From NCBI GenBank assembly GCA_036652035.1, contig JAVVWR010000065.1, positions 1 to 15,585 on the forward strand: a stretch of DNA of 15,585 nt, given 5' to 3'. The stretch is from JAEZVV01 sp036652035 (GTDB lineage: Bacteria; Pseudomonadota; Gammaproteobacteria; Burkholderiales; Burkholderiaceae_F). The notes beneath the pieces are model-generated. The model saw only the letters and a program-made list of their open reading frames with translations. It did no database searches and was not told the origin of the DNA. Below are positions 1 to 6,108 of this stretch, piece after piece (position 1 is the first letter of the stretch; each line of letters opens with the position of its first letter). A program made the position numbers and the translations under genes.

Positions 1-10
1 CACGCCCGCT

Positions 11-1333
11 TCACATGAGCGAGGCAATCAGAAGGCCGGTGCCTACCGCCACAGTCGAGGCGACCACGCCCGGGATCATGAAGGAGTGGTTGAGAACGTA
101 TCGGCCGATCCGAGTGGTTCCCGACAGGTCGAAGTTGATCGCCGCGATCAACGAACCGTAGGTGGGAATGAAGAAATAGCCGTTGACCGACGGGAACATC
201 GCGATCAGGTATTGCGGCCCGATTCCCAGTGCAATGCCCAGCGGCATCAGGGCGCGGGTGGTGGCGGCCTGTGAATACAGCAGCACCGACACAAAAAAGA
301 GCACTGGCGCGAAAGTCCAGGGATTGGCGCGGGCGATCTCGCCCACCGCGCCGATGATCACGTCCTTGTGGGCGTTGATGAAACTGTCGCCCAGCCAGGC
401 CAGACCGAAGATGCCGATCACCGCCACCAGGCCGGCACGGCTGGTCGAGGTCTTGACGACATCATTGACGTCGACCCGGGTCACCCACAGCATCACCGCC
501 GCGATGGCCATCATGAAGACTTCGAGCACCACCGCCATGCTCAAGGGGTCTTTGTTGCCCGGCAGCGTGCGCAGCGCCGGCAGGAAACCCATCAGTACCA
601 CCAGTGCCACCCCGGCGAGAAAGATGGTGGCGGAGGCCTTGGCCTTGGGCAGCAACGGGGCTCGATCGCTCAGGTCAGCCGCGGCCGGAACCAGGCCCGC
701 CTTGACCCGGGCTTGGTATTGGGGATCATCGGCCAGCTCTTTGCCGATGTGCATCGAGACCAGGCCGGCGACGATGACACCGATCAGGGTCGAGGGCACG
801 CAGATCATCAGGATCTGAGCCAGACCCCAATCAGTAAAGCCCTGTGCGGTAAAGAGCCCGAGTAGCGCCGCGGTCGCGGCCGACACCGGAGACGCGGTGA
901 TCGACTGCTGCGAGGCGATCGTTGCCACTGCCATCGGCCGTTCTGGGCGGATGCCGCCGCTGTGGGCCACCTCATAGATCACCGGCAGCAGCGGATAGAT
1001 GATGTGACCGGTGCCGGCGAGAAACGAAAAAGTCCAGGTGGTCAGTGGCGCGACTACGGTGACGTTCTTGGGATTGGCGCGGATGATGCCCTCGGCCACT
1101 CGCACCAGAAAGTCAATGCCGCCCGCGGCATCCATCACCGAGGCGGCCATGATGACCGCCAGGATGATGAGGATCACGTCCACCGGCGGCGAGGTCGGCG
1201 TCACGCCAAAGCCGAGCATCAACACCAGAAGCCCGACCGCACCCCACAACCCGAGGCCGATCCCGCTAAATCGCGCCCCCATCCAGATCGCTGCCAATAC
1301 CACCAGGAACTGCAAAACGATGCTCAGTGTCAT
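11..1333 (-). CDS. dcuB: Anaerobic C4-dicarboxylate transporter, DcuA/DcuB family (DcuB-like)
   Basis: Inner-membrane carrier that in characterised relatives exchanges fumarate, malate or aspartate for succinate during anaerobic fumarate respiration. The 440-residue product matches the usual Dcu length (about 430-446) and is almost wholly hydrophobic, with roughly 10-12 membrane segments. Family landmarks visible are PPVDVILIILAVIMAAS near residue 50, NPKNVTVVAPL, GTGHIIYPLLPVIYEVA, IRPERPMAVATIASQQ, and near the C-terminus GTTRIGRYVLNHSFMIPG. The GTGH-Y wording is closer to DcuB than to DcuA as I recall them, so the symbol is tentative. I chose the ATG at 1333 because MTLSIVLQF begins the first membrane segment directly, as in relatives; the 24-residue upstream extension is hydrophilic and unlike the family. 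The Shine-Dalgarno is weak (GAGGCGG about 11 nt away). It lies downstream of two same-strand gene fragments, which suggests a respiratory operon. Confidence 0.9.
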   Translation of the reverse strand: MTLSIVLQFLVVLAAIWMGARFSGIGLGLWGAVGLLVLMLGFGVTPTSPPVDVILIILAVIMAASVMDAAGGIDFLVRVAEGIIRANPKNVTVVAPLTTWTFSFLAGTGHIIYPLLPVIYEVAHSGGIRPERPMAVATIASQQSITASPVSAATAALLGLFTAQGFTDWGLAQILMICVPSTLIGVIVAGLVSMHIGKELADDPQYQARVKAGLVPAAADLSDRAPLLPKAKASATIFLAGVALVVLMGFLPALRTLPGNKDPLSMAVVLEVFMMAIAAVMLWVTRVDVNDVVKTSTSRAGLVAVIGIFGLAWLGDSFINAHKDVIIGAVGEIARANPWTFAPVLFFVSVLLYSQAATTRALMPLGIALGIGPQYLIAMFPSVNGYFFIPTYGSLIAAINFDLSGTTRIGRYVLNHSFMIPGVVASTVAVGTGLLIASLM

Positions 1334-1490
1334 GGTCTTATCAGCCGCCTCGGGCGCGCTGTCCGCTTGAGAAAAGCACTGATCGGCTGTTGGCGATCGG
1401 CCCACAGCCCCGGATTCATCTCGAACCCACCTTGCCCTAGCCTGCGCCCGGCGTCTTGAGCCGACCCAATCCCGGGGACGGTTAGCCTGC

Positions 1491-1646
1491 TCACTTCGGC
1501 CCCGCCTTTGGCACGGCCGGGCGAACGATCTTTAGTCCCAGGTCAAGCTCCGGGCTCCTTCGCAGGCTTGGCGCCAGCGGTTCGCCACTGGCGCTCACGC
1601 CATAATCGTCGCGACTCATTCTTGTGCGTGTGGCCGGGCGGTACGC
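1491..1646 (-). CDS. 3' end of an unidentified gene cut by the assembly gap
   Basis: An open frame on the minus strand runs out of the N gap for about 51 codons and stops at TGA 1491-1493. The visible tail includes SRDDYGVSASGEPLAP and ends in KIVRPAVPKAGPK, a basic, proline-rich end. About 70% of its third positions are G or C, somewhat below neighbouring genes. A second minus frame, stopping at 1543, also yields a plausible short tail (AKPAKEPGA), so the true frame is uncertain. I see no CxxCH haem motif and no membrane segment, and I do not recognise the family. It may be the end of the gene that starts at 1901 or of a separate gene between that one and the Dcu gene, because the gap length is unknown. 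Confidence 0.3.
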   Translation of the reverse strand, partial: AYRPATRTRMSRDDYGVSASGEPLAPSLRRSPELDLGLKIVRPAVPKAGPK

Positions 1647-1746
1647 NNNNNNNNNNNNNNNNNNNNNNNNNNNNNNNNNNNNNNNNNNNNNNNNNNNNNN
1701 NNNNNNNNNNNNNNNNNNNNNNNNNNNNNNNNNNNNNNNNNNNNNN
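1647..1746. other. Assembly gap of 100 N
   Basis: Exactly 100 consecutive N. A round 100 is the usual placeholder for a scaffold join of unknown length, so kilobases could be missing here. It interrupts minus-strand coding sequence on both sides. Confidence 0.98.
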
Positions 1747-1901
1747 TCTCGTCCCACTGAATCTTGGCGCGGGCCGCGGGCGTAGCCGCCGTGGCCATGC
1801 CGCTCGCCAGCAGCGCACCGCCGCTGGCCACGCCCAAGCTGCAGGAAATTCCGGCGCGAACCGGAACCGTCGACTCGCTCATTGCTCATTCGATTGCTCA
1901 T
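1747..1901 (-). CDS. 5' fragment of a Tat-exported oxidoreductase, probably FAD-dependent fumarate-reductase/flavocytochrome-c-like; apparent frameshift
   Basis: The first ATG (1901) has an ideal Shine-Dalgarno, AAGGGG, 7 nt upstream. It opens a frame containing SRRNFLQLG, a textbook twin-arginine motif. The hydrophobic continuation, VASGGALLASGMATAA followed by ARA-KIQWDE, lies in the next frame. Removing one G from the GGG run (plus-strand CCC 1833-1835) joins them as RRNFLQLGVASGGALLASG, a complete Tat signal with a likely ARA cleavage site. A mature start resembling K-WDE is typical of periplasmic FAD-binding fumarate reductases and flavocytochrome c, where it is followed by the dinucleotide-binding motif; here the gap begins immediately after WDE, so the enzyme class is inferred from few residues. 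The nearby Dcu carrier supports a role in fumarate respiration. An unshifted alternative begins at ATG 1882 but lacks both the RR motif and a ribosome-binding site. Either the gene is mutated or the base is an assembly error at a contig edge. Confidence 0.5.
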
Positions 1902-1907
1902 TCGATT
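1884..1907 (-). repeat. 12-bp perfect tandem duplication spanning the start codon
   Basis: On the minus strand AATCGAATGAGC occurs twice head to tail, followed by a partial copy (AATGAGC, 1877-1883). Each full copy contains an ATG, so the gene has two in-frame potential starts, 1901 and 1889. Only the first has well-spaced AAGGGG. The unit is a multiple of three, so it adds four codons and is not the cause of the nearby frameshift. Confidence 0.85.
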
Positions 1908-1908
1908 T

Positions 1909-1914
1909 CCCCTT
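1909..1914 (-). promoter_or_regulatory. Ribosome binding site of the Tat-signal gene
   Basis: AAGGGG on the minus strand, 7 nt before ATG 1901. This site selects the first ATG of the duplicated pair and the reading frame that carries the twin-arginine motif. Confidence 0.6.
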
Positions 1915-1929
1915 GTTGATTGGAAGTAC

Positions 1930-1943
1930 TGCACCGGGGTGCA
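1930..1943. promoter_or_regulatory. 14-bp palindrome upstream of the Tat-signal gene (possible operator)
   Basis: TGCACC-GG-GGTGCA forms perfect 6-bp arms around a 2-bp centre. It lies 29-42 bp upstream of ATG 1901, in the likely promoter or leader. I cannot assign it to a known regulator; it does not match the FNR pattern TTGAT-N4-ATCAA. Confidence 0.3.
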
Positions 1944-1980
1944 CACCAGCAATCTAGAAATCGAAACTTGCGAGCAGATC

Positions 1981-1998
1981 AAACGGCACTGGCCGTTT
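1981..1998 (-). terminator. Possible weak terminator hairpin downstream of the LysE-family gene
   Basis: AAACGGC-ACTG-GCCGTTT is a perfect 7-bp stem with a 4-nt loop about 80 bp beyond the exporter's stop codon. On the minus strand it is followed only by a short T run (TTTGATC), so termination would be weak. It could equally act on the promoter of the gene starting at 1901. Confidence 0.35.
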
Positions 1999-2046
1999 AT
2001 AAAAATTTTCTTGCTGACCGCGCCGCTCTTGATTCAGGTCGAACTC

Positions 2047-2066
2047 GCTCGCGGGCGACCGCGAGC
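2047..2066. other. GC-rich hairpin just past the LysE-family stop codon
   Basis: GCTCGCGG-GCGA-CCGCGAGC is a perfect 8-bp stem with a 4-nt loop, beginning 13 nt after the stop of the minus-strand exporter gene. There is no following T tract, so it is not a classical intrinsic terminator. It might protect the mRNA 3' end or pause polymerase together with the hairpin at 1981-1998. Confidence 0.35.
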
Positions 2067-2079
2067 AAACCCGCGCCGA

Positions 2080-2709
2080 TCAACGCTCGGCCAGCGCCAA
2101 CCGCAGAGCGAGCGCGGTAAAGACAGCGGCGGCGCCGCGGTTGAGCCCGCGCTGAACCGCAGGCCGGGCGATGTGTTGGCGCAGGCTGCCTGCCGCCCAG
2201 GCAATCGCACCGAAAACCAGCAGGGTCACGCCGATGAAACTGGCCCCCATCACCAGCATCTGCGGCGTGACCGCCGCCTTGGCATTGATGAATTGTGGGA
2301 ACAACGCGAGAAAGAAGATCACGACCTTGGGATTGCTCAGGTTCATCAGCACGCCACGCTGCCACAAACGGCTCGGCGCGATGCGCGGCTCGTCCGGTGC
2401 CGTGCCGGGCTTCTCGCCAGCAGTGACCGGTGCGTTCCATGCCTGCCACGCCAGCCACACCAGGTACGCTGCGCCGGCCAGCTTGAGCGCGGTAAAGGCC
2501 AGAGCCGACGTCTGGAAAATCACCGCCACGCCCAACACCACCGCCAGCGTATGAAACACGAGCCCGGTGCACAGGCCCAGCGTCACCCACAGCCCAGCGC
2601 TGCGCCCGTAGACCGCCGATTGCATCAGGACGAACAGATTGTCGGGACCCGGCGAAATTGCCAATACTGTGCTGGTGGCCATAAACGCGAGCCAGAGTTC
2701 GAGAGACAT
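2080..2709 (-). CDS. LysE/RhtB-family amino-acid exporter
   Basis: Inner-membrane efflux protein of the LysE superfamily, whose members export amino acids such as lysine, threonine or homoserine lactone; the substrate cannot be told from sequence. The 209-residue length is typical. Motifs visible are SPGPDNLF at residues 19-26 in the first membrane segment and NLSNPKVVIFFLALFPQFI around residues 123-141, both hallmarks of the family, with about six hydrophobic segments overall. The start is the ATG at 2709: AAAGGAGT sits 7 nt upstream, and an upstream TTG lies inside that Shine-Dalgarno, so it is rejected. The gene appears monocistronic: a 178-bp spacer with two hairpins separates its stop from the next minus-strand start at 1901, and its upstream side is a 580-bp divergent intergenic region. 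No adjacent LysR or Lrp-type regulator is present in the window. Confidence 0.92.
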   Translation of the reverse strand: MSLELWLAFMATSTVLAISPGPDNLFVLMQSAVYGRSAGLWVTLGLCTGLVFHTLAVVLGVAVIFQTSALAFTALKLAGAAYLVWLAWQAWNAPVTAGEKPGTAPDEPRIAPSRLWQRGVLMNLSNPKVVIFFLALFPQFINAKAAVTPQMLVMGASFIGVTLLVFGAIAWAAGSLRQHIARPAVQRGLNRGAAAVFTALALRLALAER

Positions 2710-2716
2710 CGGCGCC

Positions 2717-2724
2717 ACTCCTTT
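2717..2724 (-). promoter_or_regulatory. Ribosome binding site of the LysE-family gene
   Basis: AAAGGAGT on the minus strand, 7 nt before ATG 2709. It overlaps an in-frame TTG and so fixes the downstream ATG as the start. Confidence 0.8.
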
Positions 2725-3273
2725 CAAAATTGGATAGTCGCAGCCACCCGCGGGCGGCCGATTGAGTCAAAGCACAAACCCGTCGCTCACGCCGCCATGA
2801 CATCGTCTGATTGCGTCATTTCATTGACGCCACCGCATGACGCTATCGCCAGGGCGCGACACGTCTTCAAACACGGGCTGGGCAGCGGCGGGGTCTTCAG
2901 GAGCGCGTGTCTGAGAAATCGCAGCAGCCGAGTTCCGTGCCCCCGCCATTGGTGACTTGCCACGCAAGGTCGGCGTGCATAGCGCGCTGACCGACAAAAG
3001 CCGCCGGGAGTCGGCGAGACCGATCCTCCGGGACCGGCCCGACCCAAGGGTGTGGTGCTCGCGCAGCGCAAAAACGATCCGCCCCGGCAGCGCAAGACAT
3101 CCCATGAGCCCCCAGCGTTGCGCGGAGTCAAGCGCCTCTCATGCCTGCGCCTTTACCCTGCATCCTGGCCGCCGGTCAGCGCCGGTCGGCCTCTTCTGGC
3201 CGTTCCGCCAGAAACCCTTTGTGAAAAATCCCATGCTTCTGAATTTCAATCCGCTGACCTCGGCCAACTGGAC

Positions 3274-3279
3274 GGGAGG
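3274..3279 (+). promoter_or_regulatory. Ribosome binding site deciding the autotransporter start
   Basis: GGGAGG, about 10 nt before ATG 3290. The in-frame ATG at 3233 has no comparable site upstream. Choosing 3290 places a normal signal peptide at the N-terminus. Confidence 0.6.
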
Positions 3280-3289
3280 CTTACGGCCA

Positions 3290-6055
3290 ATGCGTCTGGC
3301 AATCTGCCTGGCCGTGGCCGCCGCCTGGCTACCGACGGCGGCCCAGACCTCGTCTTCGATCGAGGCTTACGGCGGTGGGGGTGGCGGGGGCGGCGGTGGA
3401 AATGGAGGAGGAACTGGGGGTGCTGGGGGTGCGGCAGGTGGATCGAGCGCCTTGACGGGTGGGGCTGGCGGTCATGGTGGTACTGATGGCGGCGGCGGTG
3501 GCGGTGGTCGAGGCCCGAACAATCCCGGCGGGAACGGATCATCTGGGGCGGCGGGAGGGGCTGGAGGCGAGGCCGGGGGCGGAGGCGGAGGCGCCACCGC
3601 AGGCGATGCTTACTCCAGTGGCAACGGCGCCGCGGGAGCCGACAGCCACGTGGATGACACCCAGATCACGGTGAACCGCATTACGGTCAAGGCAGGAAGC
3701 GGCGGCCAGGGCGGCGGCATCGGCCCGTACGGCGAAGGCGGCGCGGGCGGTGCGGGAGGCCATGCGAGCGTGACCAGCACCGCCACTCGGGTGAACGAGA
3801 TCAGCCTGAGCGGCGGCGACGCCGGCAACGACGTCGCTGCCAGCAGCATCGGCGGCGGCGCGGGAGGACAGGCGAGCCTGACCAGCGCCGCCATCCAGGT
3901 GGGCACGATCAGCCTCCTCAGTGGTGACGGTGCCTCCAACGTCGGCGGCGGCGTCACGCTGGCTCTGACCGCCGCTCACGTTGCCGTGACGGGGCCGCTC
4001 ACGCTGCAGGTCGGGGCCTTTGGTAGTGATGGCGCTATGTCTATGGGTGGCGACCCCGGTCGCATCCAGTTCACGGCCAAGAGCCTGAGCGCACCCACCC
4101 TCAGCCTGGTGACGAGTCATAGCATTCACGATGGCTACAGTCCCGACCTCTTCAGCTTTGTGGTGGACACGCTCGTGGTCGATCAAACCACCGGCTTGAC
4201 CTTGGACGGCACGATGGGCCAATCCTCCGGCGGCGTGCCGGCCGATGTCCAGATCGGCACGGTGCAGATGAGAGGCAGCCACGACGTCGTTGTCACCGGC
4301 CGCAACGGCGGTGTGGCCGAGGTGGGCGTGCTCGAACTCAGGGGCAGCGGCCAGCTGCAGGATGCGAACCAGGCGTTGGTGATCGGAGCGCTGAGCCTCA
4401 ACGGTGGCACCCTCAACGCCGGCAACTGGAGCGGCCTCATCGATCGCGCCTACACCACGACCGCGATCACCCTGGGCGCAGGCGGCGGCACTTTTGAATT
4501 GAACACGGGCGAAAGCCAGACCCTGAGCCGCACGCTCACCGGCAGCGGCGGCCTGAGCAAGACCGGCGCAGGCACCCTGACCCTCTCGGGCACCAACACC
4601 TATACCGGCATGACCACGGTCATGGGCGGCACCCTGGCGCTGGGGGCACAGGATCTGAGCGCCTCATCCGGCCTGACCCTGTATGGCGGCGCGACTTTTG
4701 ACAACACGAGCAAGGCCCATTCCCTGAACGGCAAACAACTGATCGTCCAGGGGGCCAATGGCCAGAGCGCGAGCTATGCCGGCGATCTTTCCGCCGTGGG
4801 CTCTGATCTGCACTTCATTTCATCGCTCAACCCGACCCAGCCCCTGCTCCAAGTCAGCGGTGATGCCGATATCAGCCACAGCACCTACAACATTGGCTTG
4901 GTCGGCGGCACCGCGCTGGCGGCAGGCACGACGCTGATCCTGCTGGAGGTGGCTGCGGATAAAACCCTGACGGCCGAGCACCTGGGCAAGGGCCTCGGGG
5001 TGATCGCGGTGGGCTCGACCGTGGTGCACGACATCACCGCCCAGACCGATGTGGCCACGACCCCGCACCAGTTAAGAGTGGAGGTCAAGCAGGGCAGCGC
5101 CAAAAAACAGGCCAAAGCGCTCTCTGAAGGCTTTCTGGGTGGCATGGCCTTAGCACTCCAAGGCGCCGACCAGGTCGCCGGAGCGGGCATTTCGGCCGCC
5201 CAGGCAGCGGTGGGTGATCGTGCTAGCCAAACCGCCGTTTTTGCCACTCTGGGCGGCGGTTCGATGCGCTATGACACCGGCTCGCATCTGGACCTGAACA
5301 GTTTCAACCTGCTGACGGGGCTGGCCCTGGGGACCGATCTGGCCCCCGGACGCCTGAGCGCGGGTGTGTTTTTCGAGTATGGCAACGGCGGCTACGACAC
5401 CTACAACAGCTTCAGCCATGCCGCTGCCGTCGTGGGCGATGGCGAGATGCGCGCGGCAGGCGCGGGGCTGTTGGCGCGGATGGATTTTCACGCCGATGGG
5501 CCCGGGCATTTTTACGCCGAAGGCAGCGCGCGGATGGGCCGCTTGAACAACGAGTACGCCAACGGAGATCTGCGCGACGCCGCCGGACGCAGCGCCAGCT
5601 ACGACAGCGCCAGCCTTTATTCCAGCCTGCATCTGGGCGCCGGCTATGTGTGGGCGCTGAGCGAGCGCGCGCGGCTGGATGGGTATGGCCAGTATTTCTG
5701 GACGCGGCAAGGCGGCGATGCACTCACCCTGTCCACCGGCGAAGCGCTGTACTTTGATGCGGTGGACTCGCAGCGGGTGCGCCTGGGTGGACGCTTTGAT
5801 TACGCGCTGACCGCCTCGGTCCACTCCTATGCGGGGCTGGCGGTCGAACACGAGTTCGACGGCCTGGCACGAGCCACCACCAACGGTGTTGCGATCGAAG
5901 CCCCCAGCCTGGAAGGCACGAGCGGCCTGGGCGAGTTGGGTCTGAGACTGACGCCGTCCACCGGCCTGCCCTTGACGATGGATCTGGGATTGCAGGCCTA
6001 TGTGGGGACGCGGCAAGGCGTCAGCGGCAGCGTGAAGCTGAAGTACGACTTCTGA
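3290..6055 (+). CDS. Autotransporter (type Va) with polyglycine-rich passenger and C-terminal beta-barrel
   Basis: Predicted outer-membrane autotransporter of 921 residues. Residues 1-18 (MRLAICLAVAAAWLPTAA) are a Sec signal peptide. Ten consecutive glycines (28-37) open a block to about residue 117 that is more than half glycine, with Ala, Asn and Ser. Three related units follow, anchored at V128, V168 and V204. A beta-helix-like region continues to about 600 and holds a PATR-type repeat near 418-449 (GGLSKTGAGTLTLSG, then NTYTG and GGTLALG). A short helical linker near 610-640 leads to a barrel of about 275 residues (647-921) ending in KYDF, the aromatic terminus recognised by BAM. I see no cysteine after the signal peptide, which is common in autotransporters. 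No protease serine motif or adhesin signature is recognisable, so function is unknown; surface adhesion or biofilm formation is a guess. An ATG at 3233 would add 19 residues. It converges on purL 53 bp away and shares a terminator. Confidence 0.9.
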   Translation: MRLAICLAVAAAWLPTAAQTSSSIEAYGGGGGGGGGGNGGGTGGAGGAAGGSSALTGGAGGHGGTDGGGGGGGRGPNNPGGNGSSGAAGGAGGEAGGGGGGATAGDAYSSGNGAAGADSHVDDTQITVNRITVKAGSGGQGGGIGPYGEGGAGGAGGHASVTSTATRVNEISLSGGDAGNDVAASSIGGGAGGQASLTSAAIQVGTISLLSGDGASNVGGGVTLALTAAHVAVTGPLTLQVGAFGSDGAMSMGGDPGRIQFTAKSLSAPTLSLVTSHSIHDGYSPDLFSFVVDTLVVDQTTGLTLDGTMGQSSGGVPADVQIGTVQMRGSHDVVVTGRNGGVAEVGVLELRGSGQLQDANQALVIGALSLNGGTLNAGNWSGLIDRAYTTTAITLGAGGGTFELNTGESQTLSRTLTGSGGLSKTGAGTLTLSGTNTYTGMTTVMGGTLALGAQDLSASSGLTLYGGATFDNTSKAHSLNGKQLIVQGANGQSASYAGDLSAVGSDLHFISSLNPTQPLLQVSGDADISHSTYNIGLVGGTALAAGTTLILLEVAADKTLTAEHLGKGLGVIAVGSTVVHDITAQTDVATTPHQLRVEVKQGSAKKQAKALSEGFLGGMALALQGADQVAGAGISAAQAAVGDRASQTAVFATLGGGSMRYDTGSHLDLNSFNLLTGLALGTDLAPGRLSAGVFFEYGNGGYDTYNSFSHAAAVVGDGEMRAAGAGLLARMDFHADGPGHFYAEGSARMGRLNNEYANGDLRDAAGRSASYDSASLYSSLHLGAGYVWALSERARLDGYGQYFWTRQGGDALTLSTGEALYFDAVDSQRVRLGGRFDYALTASVHSYAGLAVEHEFDGLARATTNGVAIEAPSLEGTSGLGELGLRLTPSTGLPLTMDLGLQAYVGTRQGVSGSVKLKYDF
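3371..3640 (+). repeat. Glycine-codon tract (GGN-rich low-complexity DNA) with G-run clusters
   Basis: This low-complexity stretch encodes the glycine-rich start of the passenger. The coding strand carries four runs of at least five G at 3377-3381, 3386-3390, 3416-3420 and 3425-3429, a pattern able to form a G-quadruplex. Such tracts are prone to replication slippage and to assembly error. The frame is nevertheless intact through the whole tract. Confidence 0.75.
3659..3982 (+). repeat. Three (perhaps four) degenerate 27-40-residue protein repeats in the passenger
   Basis: Aligned units begin VNRITVKAGSGG (codon at 3671), VNEISLSGGDAG (3791) and VGTISLLSGDGA (3899), with a weaker VAVTGPLTL (3980). 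Spacings are 40, 36 and 27 residues. Each unit pairs a short beta strand with a glycine-rich segment and, in the first two, ends in GGAGGHASV or GGAGGQASL. The pattern suggests stacked rungs linking the polyglycine block to the beta-helix. Confidence 0.6.
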
Positions 6056-6056
6056 T

Positions 6057-6087
6057 AAAAAAAGGGACGCCACCGTGGCGTCCCTTT
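6057..6087. terminator. Bidirectional intrinsic terminator between the autotransporter gene and purL
   Basis: AAAGGGACGCCAC (6061-6073) and GTGGCGTCCCTTT (6075-6087) are perfect inverted repeats around a single C, giving a stem of about 11 bp once a small loop is allowed. On the minus strand it is followed by seven T residues, so it is strong for purL. On the plus strand the T run is only three, so it is weaker for the autotransporter gene. It begins 5 bp after one stop codon and 21 bp beyond the other. Confidence 0.9.
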
Positions 6088-6108
6088 CCGACCGAACCCA
6101 CTGACAGC

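Larger units (their letters stand above)
2710..3289. other. 580-bp divergent intergenic region with no convincing gene
   Basis: This stretch separates the minus-strand exporter from the plus-strand autotransporter. Both strands are open for long distances, but none of the possible products has recognisable family features and the frames look like high-GC chance openings. The in-frame extension upstream of the autotransporter (2957-3289) is basic and low-complexity, with no signal peptide. A 7-bp hairpin, TTCTGGC-CGTTCC-GCCAGAA (3194-3213), lies in the presumed autotransporter leader. I see no strong -35/-10 pair; TTGCCA at 2957 with TAGCGC 17 bp later is the best and is poor. No riboswitch class that I know fits. 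Confidence 0.6.

Noticed and set aside
1334..1405. N-terminal extension of the Dcu carrier to position 1405
   Set aside because: The added 24 residues are hydrophilic and unlike the family, whose members begin with the first membrane segment.
1882..2955. A 357-codon plus-strand open frame across the exporter gene
   Set aside because: It is antisense to the clear LysE-family gene and encodes an Arg/His/Gln-rich product without recognisable structure.
2990..3060. GC-rich structured stretch considered as a possible riboswitch
   Set aside because: I could not find the conserved cores of glycine, TPP, cobalamin, SAM or c-di-GMP riboswitches on either strand.
2787..3131. A 114-codon minus-strand open frame upstream of the exporter
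   Set aside because: Several overlapping frames of similar length are open here, none with a ribosome-binding site or recognisable features; treated as non-coding.
2957..3289. N-terminal extension of the autotransporter to ATG 2957, or to ATG 3233
   Set aside because: The extension is basic and has no signal peptide, while ATG 3290 has GGGAGG upstream and begins a normal Sec signal. ATG 3233 remains a minor alternative.
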